This document shows, in pieces, positions 18,461-26,538 of a stretch of 64,000 nt of DNA. The stretch spans positions 36,889 to 100,888 of the IMG/VR virus record IMGVR_UViG_3300025151_000018. One strand, 5' to 3'. The notes under the pieces are model-generated. The model saw only the letters and a list, made by a program, of their open reading frames with translations. It was not told where the DNA came from and ran no database searches. A program made the translations under genes and the position numbers. The first letter of the stretch is position 1, and the number at the start of each line of letters is the position of its first letter. The stretch is from a virus.

Positions 18461-19162
18461 TATCTTTCAACCTCGCATTCATCTTCTCAAAGAAATCAGT
18501 ATCGCTTGTAGTCTTAACTGCTCTCCCCTTTGTAGCACCCATATCTTGTTCACGCTTCAATTTATCCAACATTTCAGCCTCTTTTTCCCGATATGCGGTC
18601 ATCATTAGATAATCCAAGATGACCCGTTCAGGGGGTTGGCTATCCCAAGCGTGGGGAGGACACTTGAAAAACTGTCCTAAGAAAAATGTGATAATAGACT
18701 GACCTAAGTATGTTGCTTTGCCTATGGGTATGTCTATATCGCCCTCTCCGTCATAGGAAATGAATGCTTCTATGTCGTCAAGGGTTATGCCAAAGGGCCT
18801 GTAATTCCACCTTGCATTCCCTCCATGAGAGTATCAAACGATGGCAACAATTTCTGTATTTCCTGTGCAATCTCTGGTTTTAGAGTCAGCAATTGCTTTG
18901 CGGTTAGAGATGGTTCTGACTTAGTGATGCACTTAGTGAATACAAACTTCCAAAATCCACCAAAATCAATTTGGGGAATCATATTACCATCACCGTCATT
19001 CTTCAAACCGACAAATTGACTTAGTGCCTCTTGCCTTTCAATCCAAGTTAGATCCTTTATCCATACGGATAATTCACCAAACTCGGTGTCAATAGTGTGT
19101 TGCTCTGAATTATTGTCAATTAGTAAATCATTCACTTGTGCTTTCTCCGCCATTACCTTCAC
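18453..19162 (-). CDS. Tail assembly chaperone GT-like fusion made by -1 frameshift
   Basis: Inferred product of about 236 residues. The first 124 codons are those of the shorter chaperone. At a CCCTTTG heptamer the reading frame moves back one base and continues through an open frame of 112 further codons to a TAA at 18453-18455, which overlaps the tape measure start. The extension frame is open from 18833 and has no ATG until its last third, so it is unlikely to be translated alone. Its sequence (for example GITLDDIEAFISYDGEGDID, then SIITFFLGQFFKCPPHAWD) looks like a real protein with charged helices at the end. In lambda and many other tailed viruses the G/GT pair is made this way and prevents premature polymerisation of the tail tube around the tape measure. 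Confidence 0.75.
18785..19162 (-). CDS. Tail assembly chaperone G-like, short form
   Basis: 125 residues, ending GGITGPLA. This is the unshifted product. It starts with ATG at 19162 or nine bases later (MAEKAQ); both overlap the end of the upstream gene by about 30 bases. The content is acidic and alpha-helical, with FGELSVWIKDLTWIERQEAL and a Lys/Glu-rich second half. It sits between the tail tube region and the tape measure gene, the conserved place for this chaperone. No sequence family is recognised; the assignment rests on position, size and the frameshift arrangement. Confidence 0.72.
   Translation of the reverse strand: MKVMAEKAQVNDLLIDNNSEQHTIDTEFGELSVWIKDLTWIERQEALSQFVGLKNDGDGNMIPQIDFGGFWKFVFTKCITKSEPSLTAKQLLTLKPEIAQEIQKLLPSFDTLMEGMQGGITGPLA
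18791..18797 (-). promoter_or_regulatory. Programmed -1 ribosomal frameshift site
   Basis: On the minus strand this reads CCCTTTG, positioned in the zero frame as C CCT TTG, a textbook X-XXY-YYZ heptamer. It lies six bases before the TAA of the short chaperone. The -1 frame here is open across the site and downstream to the tape measure gene. No stimulatory pseudoknot was evaluated. Confidence 0.75.
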
Positions 19163-19514
19163 CTTCTTCTGTGGTTGGCTCTGCTACTGCTTCTTCAACC
19201 ACTTCAACCTCTGGTGCGGTTAAGCGAGCCAACAGGTCAGCCTTTGTGCCTGTTGTCGCTAAACCTCTTGTGCTGCATTCAACTTGCAATTCTGTCTTAT
19301 TCATGTCCTCAAAGGACTTTGGTTCAACAGGTGCGGGTGCATCCACAGGTGTTTCAGGTGTCGGGGTCGGAGAAGGCTCAAGGATTGCTTCACGGACAAC
19401 AACAATACCTGCACTACTTAGTCCAGCACCTTCAATAATGCCTTTCTCTGTAATAGTCCAATCTAATGCTGCTCTTGTTCCGTTAATTTCCACATGCCCT
19501 GTTAGCCTTGCCAT
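19128..19514 (-). CDS. Small tail protein with SAP-like C-terminal motif
   Basis: 128 residues. ATG at 19514 follows a GGGGTGAT ribosome binding site. There are three parts. A beta-rich start, MARLTGHVEINGTRAALDW, is followed by a Pro/Thr/Glu linker (SPTPTPETPVDAPAP). Then, at about residues 70-97, a helix-extension-helix segment MNKTELQVECSTRGL followed by GTKADLLARL matches the SAP consensus closely (L-x-x-x-C-x-x-R-G-L ... G-x-K-x-x-L-x-x-R-L). SAP motifs usually bind DNA, or act as small protein modules in virions. An acidic tail ends the protein. The same plan (beta start, acidic linker, SAP-like end) recurs in the protein at 26088-26525. Location between tail tube and tail chaperone suggests a minor tail role. 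Confidence 0.65.
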   Translation of the reverse strand: MARLTGHVEINGTRAALDWTITEKGIIEGAGLSSAGIVVVREAILEPSPTPTPETPVDAPAPVEPKSFEDMNKTELQVECSTRGLATTGTKADLLARLTAPEVEVVEEAVAEPTTEEGEGNGGESTSE

Positions 19515-19561
19515 TCATATCACCCCTGTCATCTATATCTAATAAACTTAATTCACTAATT

Positions 19562-20008
19562 CTAATTCCATACCGTTGATTCGCCATCTTCATCATAAGA
19601 CCAACCGGGTTCATTCCAACATTCTTGGCATAGACCATTACGGCATTCCGCCTGTTGTTCACAGTCATTACACCAATCATCTTCAATTTCCCATTTTAAG
19701 GCTTCTTCCGGCCAGCCATCTTCATCATCATCTGGCTCTCGTAGCATATCCGCACCCGGTCCTGCTTTCATGCGTTGTGATAATTCTTCGTAGTTATCCA
19801 TCCATGAACCAACGATAGCCTGTGCTTCTCGCTTATCAATACCTATTTTTTCCAATTCCATTGGCGCACCGAACATATTGATGCGCCCAGATGCTTGCAG
19901 ATCAAAGAGAAGTTGATACCATCTATCCCATTCAGGGTTAATAGGTGTGTTTTTCAAAATAGACCACCCACGAGAAAGTGCCTTCTTCAAAACATCTGTG
20001 TCTTTCAT
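19562..20008 (-). CDS. Small acidic zinc-ribbon protein with GW-helix motif
   Basis: About 148 residues. Start ATG at 20008 gives seven bases to a GAGGG site; ATG 20011 and TTG 20014 are also in frame. Near the N-terminus is LKKALSRGWSILK, a member of the recurring A-x-x-x-G-W-x-[IVM]-[IVL]-K motif of this genome. The C-terminal third is strongly acidic and holds Cys pairs (CNDCEQQAEC and CQECW), a probable zinc ribbon. It sits between the tail tube gene and the SAP-like protein. Function is unknown; the shared motif suggests it belongs to a class of co-packaged or co-assembled small proteins. Confidence 0.6.
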   Translation of the reverse strand: MKDTDVLKKALSRGWSILKNTPINPEWDRWYQLLFDLQASGRINMFGAPMELEKIGIDKREAQAIVGSWMDNYEELSQRMKAGPGADMLREPDDDEDGWPEEALKWEIEDDWCNDCEQQAECRNGLCQECWNEPGWSYDEDGESTVWN

Positions 20009-20018
20009 CATCAATCCC

Positions 20019-22271
20019 TCAATAAATAAAGTATGGGCTTGTTTCTGTCGCCTTCATGTGCCTAATTGCAAACTCAACCTCTGCGGTCACAGGCCCTTTG
20101 TCATCGGGCAACGGGTGATTAGCCTTCAATACAGTATAGTCCTCAATTGTGATGAGAGCATTCTGGCGTGTGCTTGCCGAACCCGGTTTGAATAGTGTCA
20201 TAGTAATGTCGTTAGTGTTGATGTGGTGCTTTCTCTGTCGCAATTCATCAAACCATCGGCTATCTTCAACTAATGCACTAAACTTGAATGTGTATTCTCT
20301 TGCTGCCTCTGTGATTTCAGAAGAGTATTGTGTTGCAGCCTCTTGCACCTGATCGCCAGCAGCATAACTGCCGTCTGTTCCTTTGATATACCATCGGGCG
20401 GTGTTAGAGTTGCTAATACCCAATTCAGCACTAATAGCCCTTAGCAAAGGTGCGCCAAAGGCTTGCATACTCACATGCTGAAACAAATACGGCTTCTCGC
20501 CATTTACTGCGATACCAGACACCCTGCGATTTACATGGGTGTTTGCAGTATTTTCAAACATACGGTGCGGATTGATGAATGTATCTTGAGTATCACTATA
20601 CATTCGCCCTGCTTCATAATCTCCGCTAATCTTTACTTCACCTTCGCTATCGGCTTTGAATGTGAAAGCATTGATTTTACAACCAGAATACACCCTTAGC
20701 ATTTGATTAGCACCGGGTGTAGTGTCTGTGGATCTAAATGATTGCTCAATACTAAATGTTGGCAAGTATGAATAGCCAAAGAAGTTATGCTCAACACCAT
20801 ACTTCAACTCGTTTGTAGTGTCAATGATGGCAGGTGAACCTCTCTCCCATGTTGTTCCGTTGGTGGTGTCATAGGTGTATGCCATTCTTTCAACACCACA
20901 TGATGTAGCGGTGTGTCCGAATAGGAATGGTTCTTCAACATAAACATAAGCAGCATCACCGCCAGCAGCCGTTCCAACCGCCAAAATCCTACGGATTTCA
21001 TGCTTGTTTAGTGTTGGTGCGCTAACATCAGCACCGGGAATTTGAACGGTATCTTTGTCAAAGATTTGTATGTATTCCCCTGCGGTAAATTTGGCTGCGA
21101 TTGTTGCGCCCAAGTTTATTCTCAAATCACCTGCAACTACATCGGCAGCAGGGCCAGCGAGAATGTGAATAGGAACATTGACTGTTTGCGCTCTTGCTAA
21201 TGCGCCAGAATCTATGTCTGTGCAACCTGTAAATTCAGCAGCACCGCCATAAGCACCGTAATGTCCGAGCAATGGTAGCCCATCTGTTGAAAGAACCTTG
21301 AATATGCCACCACCTGTCGCTACGACATCAAAGTTAGCGGTTGCAGTATCTGTGGTTGTAATTGCTAATAGTGTATCAGCAACGCTCAAAGAACCTATCA
21401 ATACATCTTTATCAACTGTGCTACCCAATCCTGTAAGTGTTGAAAATCCTGTTGGTGAATCATTTGTTGTTGTTGTAATGGTGGTATCAATTGTGTTTGT
21501 TCCAAATTCCTGTGCTGCAAGGTTTTTACTTGTTTGACCGTCTTTCAAGTTTAATGGTAAAGCACCCAAGATTGTATTGGCTGATGAAACATGAGAGTAT
21601 TCACCCATGCCCTTTGCAGTATGTCCTCCAAGAGCGTATTTCATAAATCTCAAAGAATGTGCGTTTAGATCGTATGCACCACCACCAAGTGTTTCCTTGC
21701 CACTTGTTAGGACATTGACATCACGCCCCATGCCTACAATGTGTTGCTTTCTAACATCAATCTCGGACTCTGGTAATGAGAATGAGTTAAGCAATCCTAA
21801 GAATTGGTCGGCTTTGATTCGCTCGCTTGTGCCAGCAGCACAGTCAGAGTCAAAGGTTGGCATACGCAATCCATTGATTACAAAGTAATCGTCAGCGTGT
21901 CCGGGGTTGTCAGCCGATACAAGTCTTGGTTGAATTGTAATTGTTGTGTCATCATTTGCCGTGATAGTGAAACTTCTGTATGTTGAAGCGTAATTATCAT
22001 TTGCATGGTTTTGGGAAGCATAAAAGCGAAGTGAAGCACCAACAAGCATATTGTTTGGCACTTTCATCTTTCCATCGGTATGAACCCAATACATACCTTC
22101 ACCGATTGTGATTGTTGATGTGTTTGCGGTTGGCCCTACTTTGGTAGTTTTCCACCCATCGGTTGCGGTTGTTCCATCAACCCATGTTCCTGTTCCTTGT
22201 CCTACTAATCCTGTTTCCTTCGCCATAGAAACTTCGGCTAAATCTCCCTTGAATACTTGGTTTGTCGGCAT
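20019..22271 (-). CDS. Major tail tube protein, unusually large
   Basis: 750 residues. The region around 165-215 has the look of a tail tube subunit: FSLPESEIDVRKQHIVGMGR, then a Gly-rich loop and LNAHSLRFMKYALGGHTAKG. The C-terminal part repeats this type of strand content (EYTFKFSALVEDSRWFDELR and AEVEFAIRHM). Ordinary tube proteins have about 150-450 residues, so this one likely carries inserted or appended domains; residues about 290-470 are Thr/Asp/Ala-rich and may be surface Ig-like insertions. It precedes the small tail proteins and chaperones and follows the tail completion protein, the standard order. Known tube proteins polymerise in rings around the tape measure. Confidence 0.72.
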   Translation of the reverse strand: MPTNQVFKGDLAEVSMAKETGLVGQGTGTWVDGTTATDGWKTTKVGPTANTSTITIGEGMYWVHTDGKMKVPNNMLVGASLRFYASQNHANDNYASTYRSFTITANDDTTITIQPRLVSADNPGHADDYFVINGLRMPTFDSDCAAGTSERIKADQFLGLLNSFSLPESEIDVRKQHIVGMGRDVNVLTSGKETLGGGAYDLNAHSLRFMKYALGGHTAKGMGEYSHVSSANTILGALPLNLKDGQTSKNLAAQEFGTNTIDTTITTTTNDSPTGFSTLTGLGSTVDKDVLIGSLSVADTLLAITTTDTATANFDVVATGGGIFKVLSTDGLPLLGHYGAYGGAAEFTGCTDIDSGALARAQTVNVPIHILAGPAADVVAGDLRINLGATIAAKFTAGEYIQIFDKDTVQIPGADVSAPTLNKHEIRRILAVGTAAGGDAAYVYVEEPFLFGHTATSCGVERMAYTYDTTNGTTWERGSPAIIDTTNELKYGVEHNFFGYSYLPTFSIEQSFRSTDTTPGANQMLRVYSGCKINAFTFKADSEGEVKISGDYEAGRMYSDTQDTFINPHRMFENTANTHVNRRVSGIAVNGEKPYLFQHVSMQAFGAPLLRAISAELGISNSNTARWYIKGTDGSYAAGDQVQEAATQYSSEITEAAREYTFKFSALVEDSRWFDELRQRKHHINTNDITMTLFKPGSASTRQNALITIEDYTVLKANHPLPDDKGPVTAEVEFAIRHMKATETSPYFIY

Positions 22272-22282
22272 CTTTCATCATC

Positions 22283-22714
22283 TCATATTGCGGGGAGGGG
22301 TTGTGCAAAAATCACTATTTCGGCTTGCATTGTGTAGCGGAATAGCCTCTTACTACGGTCAGACAAGTCGGTTCGGGTCTTGAAGATTGCCCTATCAAAG
22401 TTAGATCCATCACCCTTTCTGTGCTTGTGCAGTATTCTCCGCACTTCATCACGAAGCGCACTTAGACGGCTTCTCCCCTTCACCGTTCTAATATCAATTG
22501 TTAGATTGACATGGATATTGACAAAATCAAATAGCAACTCTGGTTGTGCTTCATTGTGTGCAGTTTCAAAGACTCGGATAATGTCATGATCTTGCAAACG
22601 GGTTCGCTTTCCTTCGCCAGACTCTAATGTTGCTATGTCTAAAATTGAGGGTTTTGGAGATACATTCCATTCCCTGTTAAGCAAATTAACAATAGAATCA
22701 ATTGCATCAGTCAT
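22283..22714 (-). CDS. Tail completion/terminator-like protein
   Basis: 143 residues. It begins with a helix (DAIDSIVNLLNREWNVSPKP), followed by mixed strands and a basic segment (LRDEVRRILHKHRKG), and ends in a strand AEIVIFAQPLP. This arrangement and length match tail terminator or neck proteins (the gpU / HK97 gp10 type) that cap the tail tube. The match is by pattern and by position just before the tail tube gene. Its ATG overlaps the preceding stop by four bases (ATGA). Confidence 0.55.
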   Translation of the reverse strand: MTDAIDSIVNLLNREWNVSPKPSILDIATLESGEGKRTRLQDHDIIRVFETAHNEAQPELLFDFVNIHVNLTIDIRTVKGRSRLSALRDEVRRILHKHRKGDGSNFDRAIFKTRTDLSDRSKRLFRYTMQAEIVIFAQPLPAI

Positions 22715-22980
22715 TCTTTGAAAACCCCCGTTAATTTTGCTTGCGCTTGCGCTACATCTAATGCGAAGGGGCTATTCTCTTTATGCTTATTCATTATTTC
22801 GGCTAATTCACCCTCATCAAGAGGTATGTTATCTTCCTCTGCCATATTTTGCTCTTGAATCATAAGAGCCTCTAAGTGATTTGGTTCTGCGTCTTGTTGC
22901 TTGGCTACTGCTGCTTTGTATTCCTCAAGTGCCTTTGTCTTAGACTCAAAGACTTTCAACACTTCTGGTATATCCATCAT
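22711..22980 (-). CDS. Small helical protein in the neck gene group
   Basis: 89 residues, mostly charged helix: LKVFESKTKALEEYKAAVAK, then an acidic middle and LDVAQAQAKLTGVFKE. The start at 22980 overlaps the upstream stop (ATGATG). No family is recognised. It is coupled to a zinc-ribbon gene upstream and to the tail completion gene downstream, so a structural or assembly accessory role is likely but not shown. Confidence 0.5.
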   Translation of the reverse strand: MMDIPEVLKVFESKTKALEEYKAAVAKQQDAEPNHLEALMIQEQNMAEEDNIPLDEGELAEIMNKHKENSPFALDVAQAQAKLTGVFKE

Positions 22981-23162
22981 TTGTCGCCTCTCATTTCCTC
23001 TATTCCAGCATCAACGGCTCGCTTTTTGCCATCACAATCACGGCAAAACTGTCCTGTTGATTTAGAACCAGACCAAATAACACCGTATTTGTCGCAATCG
23101 CTACAATGATCTATGATTTTACCTGATGGTAATTGTTGTCTTTGTGGTGCTTTCTCAACCAT
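22977..23162 (-). CDS. Small zinc-ribbon protein
   Basis: 61 residues with two Cys pairs, HCSDCDKYG and FCRDCDGKK, spaced as in treble-clef or rubredoxin-type zinc ribbons. A GGAGG-like site precedes the ATG. It lies between the head-tail adaptor and tail completion genes. Proteins this small with a single ribbon usually act as structural knobs or bind a partner. No specific function can be given. Confidence 0.6.
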   Translation of the reverse strand: MVEKAPQRQQLPSGKIIDHCSDCDKYGVIWSGSKSTGQFCRDCDGKKRAVDAGIEEMRGDK

Positions 23163-23166
23163 TTTA

Positions 23167-24783
23167 TCAGCCTCCCATTCCCGCTACTACAATGCTCTCT
23201 TGAAACGGCACGAGAAGTTTGGCAACCTCTGCCTCTAACTTCTGGTGCTTAGATGCCAAGTCCACATTTTGTGTTCCTTCGGGGAATAATACAGAATAAT
23301 CATCGGACATGAGAATATCCATGACTACCAATTTAGTGCAAGCATCTTCAATGCTCTTATCAACATACCTTTCACCGTAAATGTAAGCCATTCTTAGCGA
23401 ATGGTTCTCAAAGAATGGATATTCATTGTTAAACAGTATTTGACCGTTCTCTTCAATAGACCACCACGATCTTTGTCGCTCTTCATCATCAATATCACAC
23501 AAAAAGCGAACCTGCTTCAAAGTAGCACCTATGGTTAGTGATGTGGTAAAACTCCCTTCTTCATCACTAATCACGGTGAAAGTGTTGCCGACTCGGTTGC
23601 ATAGCGCAATCCTGTTTGTAGTGCCATCTTGAATAAATACCAGACCATATCCATTGGTAAAGTGGCTGGCGTTATTAACCGTAAATGATGTAATAGGCGT
23701 TCCTGTTGTGCCATCAACAGTCGCTTCGCAAGTAGTATGAAGATTCTTAATGAAATTGATAGCACCGTTATCACTAATTGCTATTGTTGCATTCTTTCCA
23801 CCCTCTGTGCTACGCATAGATGAAACCTCAACCACACCATCACCCATATCGCTATTGCCAAGTGCCATAAACTCGTGATTAACATTTAGTGTTGCTGATG
23901 ACGATGTTGCAGTTTCAACGGTCAAACTGCCTATCTGTATTGCTGATTTATTAAAATCAGGGTCTTGGTTGATTAGTGCTGCGATATTTTCAGCCGTTGA
24001 TTTGTGATCAAACTGCGACCTCCACTTAGTTTGAGCGTCATCTCCCTCTGTCAATTTAGCCACACCATTTGCACCCGGACATAGGTAAATGCTCTTGCCA
24101 CTTAATGCGGTATGATCCATGATGCGGAATGCAGCACGAGCAGCAGCCATTTCACGGTAGTAATCACCTTGCCATGCACCCATCTTTAGAATGCGTTGAA
24201 TAGCCCCATGCTTGACAAATACTGCACCAACATAGTCGGTATAGTATCGCCTTCGGTATGGTTTGAATGTTGTGAAGTTTAGGTATTCCTCTGATACAAG
24301 TCGTGGTCGCCAAGCGTGTCGGGTCACGGTATCAATGTAATCTTGCCTAATCTTGATTAAATGCTCAACATGACTCTTTTTGACACCACGCTCATTACTG
24401 TTAGTAAATGCTGATTTGTGTTGAATGTATGCGTTATTTGCAGTAGTAAATGACTCCGAACCTTCTTTTGCTGCGATAAGATATATTTGACCTGCCGACC
24501 CTACTGATGCCGTTGATGTGATTGTGTATGTCTTGCCAATAGCATCGGCATCATCATACACCAATATGTTATCAGTAGCCTCATAGCCCCATCTCCTAAA
24601 GTCAGCACCAGATATGGGGAATTTAATATCACTACCATCAATTACACTATCACCTGCTAATGTGATAGGATCGGGTAATGGTAATTGAAGATACTCGCTA
24701 ACCTTTTGCACCGTTGTATAAACCAATTCATCAGGGTATAACGGTGCATTTGGTCTATGTCCGGGTGAGAATGTGCGTGGCAT
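23167..24783 (-). CDS. Head-tail adaptor (neck) protein, with insertion
   Basis: 538 residues. The ends look like an adaptor of the HK97 gp6 / SPP1 gp15 type: an N-terminal helix TTVQKVSEYLQLPLP, a helix VEHLIKIRQDYIDTVTRHAW, and a C-terminal helical bundle SIEDACTKLVVMDILMSDDY followed by LEAEVAKLLVPFQ. Between them lie about 250 residues of beta-rich, Thr/Asn-rich sequence that ordinary adaptors (100-200 residues) lack. The order capsid, decoration, this gene, tail completion, tail tube supports a neck role. The evidence is positional plus pattern, not a strong family signature. Confidence 0.55.
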   Translation of the reverse strand: MPRTFSPGHRPNAPLYPDELVYTTVQKVSEYLQLPLPDPITLAGDSVIDGSDIKFPISGADFRRWGYEATDNILVYDDADAIGKTYTITSTASVGSAGQIYLIAAKEGSESFTTANNAYIQHKSAFTNSNERGVKKSHVEHLIKIRQDYIDTVTRHAWRPRLVSEEYLNFTTFKPYRRRYYTDYVGAVFVKHGAIQRILKMGAWQGDYYREMAAARAAFRIMDHTALSGKSIYLCPGANGVAKLTEGDDAQTKWRSQFDHKSTAENIAALINQDPDFNKSAIQIGSLTVETATSSSATLNVNHEFMALGNSDMGDGVVEVSSMRSTEGGKNATIAISDNGAINFIKNLHTTCEATVDGTTGTPITSFTVNNASHFTNGYGLVFIQDGTTNRIALCNRVGNTFTVISDEEGSFTTSLTIGATLKQVRFLCDIDDEERQRSWWSIEENGQILFNNEYPFFENHSLRMAYIYGERYVDKSIEDACTKLVVMDILMSDDYSVLFPEGTQNVDLASKHQKLEAEVAKLLVPFQESIVVAGMGG

Positions 24784-25109
24784 TAGCGACCACCCCTGCT
24801 ATGTGAGCCGAGATTGTAGTGCATAGCATCACCACACACGCCACACTTTGGAGTCCAACAGAAATGCAAAGCACCACAGGATAGGCATCTTGTGCCAGCA
24901 CCTATGTTTTGTATGTTCTTTCGCTCGCTCTTTCGCATTCGCACCCTTGTTTTTGTAGCGTTCTTCATGTTCTCCTTAGAAAACGGAGAATCATCTTCGG
25001 CTATTGAAGATTGACGGGCGTTTGCAATTTCCGCCATTCGGACTTTGCGCCTTCTTTGAATGTCATAAGACTCTTCAAAGTCAAGATTTTCAACTTTCAT
25101 CCGAGCCAT
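24783..25109 (-). CDS. Basic zinc-finger protein
   Basis: 108 residues. The N-terminal two thirds are highly charged helix rich in Arg and Lys (SYDIQRRRKVRMAEIANARQ). The C-terminal part carries four cysteines in CLSCGALHFC and CGVCGDAM, a zinc-binding knuckle with His and Trp near it. Its stop shares a base with the start of the adaptor gene. It could bind nucleic acid or pack against the neck; function is unknown. Confidence 0.6.
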   Translation of the reverse strand: MARMKVENLDFEESYDIQRRRKVRMAEIANARQSSIAEDDSPFSKENMKNATKTRVRMRKSERKNIQNIGAGTRCLSCGALHFCWTPKCGVCGDAMHYNLGSHSRGGR

Positions 25110-25136
25110 TTATTGCCACCCCGTAAGGCGACAACC

Positions 25137-25466
25137 TCATGCCCTGCGCCCAACTACTGTTAGGTAAATTGTGTGTGTTGAAAGGTTTGTTCCATCACCA
25201 ACGGCATCCAGAGCAGCACCATCAGCACCTGCTTCAAAAGCCAATAGCAACTCATTATCTCGGTCATATTGCCAAACATATCCTGTTCCGCCACCGTCAA
25301 GTGTGATTGTTTCCATGATTGGGATTGAGCATAATTCACTTAGTTTCAAATCTTCACCTGCTGCCAGCCATGAGTCGTCTGGGGTGATCTTGAATGTTGC
25401 GGTGATACGGCTACCTTGAACCGAGTTTCTTCCTTCTTGTGATACTGTCAATGCCATGTCGCTCAT
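25137..25466 (-). CDS. Decoration-like virion protein
   Basis: 109 residues, entirely beta-rich: SRITATFKITPDDSWLAAGE, then LKLSELCSIPIMETITLDGG, YVWQYDRDNELLLAFEAG and THTIYLTVVGRRA. This succession (strand, 'L-x-L-x-E-L' loop, 'Y-x-x-x-N-x-L-L-A-F', acidic loop, final strand) resembles a small phage head or decoration protein type often found next to capsid genes. The assignment is by pattern and neighbourhood; it is one of three small beta proteins between the capsid and adaptor genes. Confidence 0.5.
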   Translation of the reverse strand: MSDMALTVSQEGRNSVQGSRITATFKITPDDSWLAAGEDLKLSELCSIPIMETITLDGGGTGYVWQYDRDNELLLAFEAGADGAALDAVGDGTNLSTHTIYLTVVGRRA

Positions 25467-25500
25467 TCCCTGTGTATGTGTCCTTATTCATAAGTATTGC

Positions 25501-26088
25501 TCAAGAATACAAAATTGTTAGCCTAATTTTACCTGTGTCAGCAGCCCATGCGGTTGAAGTTTCTAACTTGAAATTGACTGTTCCACAAACTCTTCCGGTC
25601 CAAGGTTGATTCTTATCAATTGGTATTTGAGTGTTTGATGGATCGCCAATCTTTGGTGTGGCTGGTGTTGAATGTGAACTTCGCCCTACGCTAACTGATA
25701 GCGAATGTTCCATACTACCCGCACCTTCTTGGGTTGCGCCTTCGGTTGTTTGAAATTGATAGAAGCCTCTTCCGCCAGATTTGTTTGTAAAATCTAACTC
25801 GGTAATTGGGTTGCAGTAATTTATTGGATCTCCGCCCAATTTACCGTAATCTCCACATTGTATCGCCAAAGACCCATGTGTAGTTTGGGTGTCTGTGTTT
25901 GTTGCCAATTTACTAATAGATGTATCTAACCAGACATTGTGAATTTCGCCATTCATTTGAATTGCTGCGGTTATTTGAGTTTGACCTGCAAGATCAGCAG
26001 CGTCATACTCAAACACAATGCGATTAACTCTGGTGCGTGAACCGTATCGGCCTTCACCATCTTCAATGCTATGTGCTATGATAGGCAT
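25501..26088 (-). CDS. Beta-rich virion protein, capsid neighbourhood
   Basis: 195 residues. The start reads MPIIAHSIEDGEGRYGSRTR and the end is a single strand GKIRLTILYS. That ending is nearly the same as the RLTLLYN that ends the 127-residue protein at 26539-26922, which suggests a shared fold or duplication. Two cysteine-containing loops are visible (IQCGDYG and NYCNP). The TAATG junction couples it to the SAP-like protein gene. Likely a decoration or head-surface protein, by position. Confidence 0.5.
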   Translation of the reverse strand: MPIIAHSIEDGEGRYGSRTRVNRIVFEYDAADLAGQTQITAAIQMNGEIHNVWLDTSISKLATNTDTQTTHGSLAIQCGDYGKLGGDPINYCNPITELDFTNKSGGRGFYQFQTTEGATQEGAGSMEHSLSVSVGRSSHSTPATPKIGDPSNTQIPIDKNQPWTGRVCGTVNFKLETSTAWAADTGKIRLTILYS

Positions 26089-26525
26089 TATTGTTCACCC
26101 TCGCCACTATCTTCGGTAGCGGGGTTCATCAAAGCCTCTGCTCTTGCAGTTAGTGAAGCCTTAGTTGCGGTGCGTGGCACACTTTCGCCACGAGCCTTGA
26201 ACCACTTTACCATTTCATTACGAGTCCAATTAGGGTCAAATGCAACTTCTTCAACAGTTTCCTCAACCACTTCTGGTGCAGGTTCTTCAACAACTACTTC
26301 TTCAACAACAGGTTCTTCAATGGCTTTTGCCATTTCTTTTGCCTGTGCCACAGGTTTGTCATCAAGGACAACCCAAATCTTAGAAGTGTCATTCTTGAAC
26401 ATCTCAACCAGATCTGCTGGTATGTCATGTTGAATCCTTTGCCGAGTCCAGCCGTATCGCACACCGTTAATGCTTGATGTGTATTCAACATAAGACCTGT
26501 TGCCTACATATTGAATGCTAACCAT
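26088..26525 (-). CDS. Small virion protein with acidic linker and SAP/HeH-like end
   Basis: 145 residues. An N-terminal beta part (MVSIQYVGNRSYVEYTS) is followed by a striking Glu/Val/Pro linker (EEPVVEEVVVEEPAPEVVEE). The C-terminal segment DPNWTRNEMVKWFKARGE, then TKASLTARAEAL, has the spacing of a helix-extension-helix or SAP-type module. The same three-part plan is seen in the protein at 19128-19514. It sits directly after the capsid and a decoration-like gene. Possible roles are head decoration with a DNA- or protein-binding tail; this is inference. Confidence 0.55.
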   Translation of the reverse strand: MVSIQYVGNRSYVEYTSSINGVRYGWTRQRIQHDIPADLVEMFKNDTSKIWVVLDDKPVAQAKEMAKAIEEPVVEEVVVEEPAPEVVEETVEEVAFDPNWTRNEMVKWFKARGESVPRTATKASLTARAEALMNPATEDSGEGEQ

Positions 26526-26538
26526 TCAGTTAGCCCCC

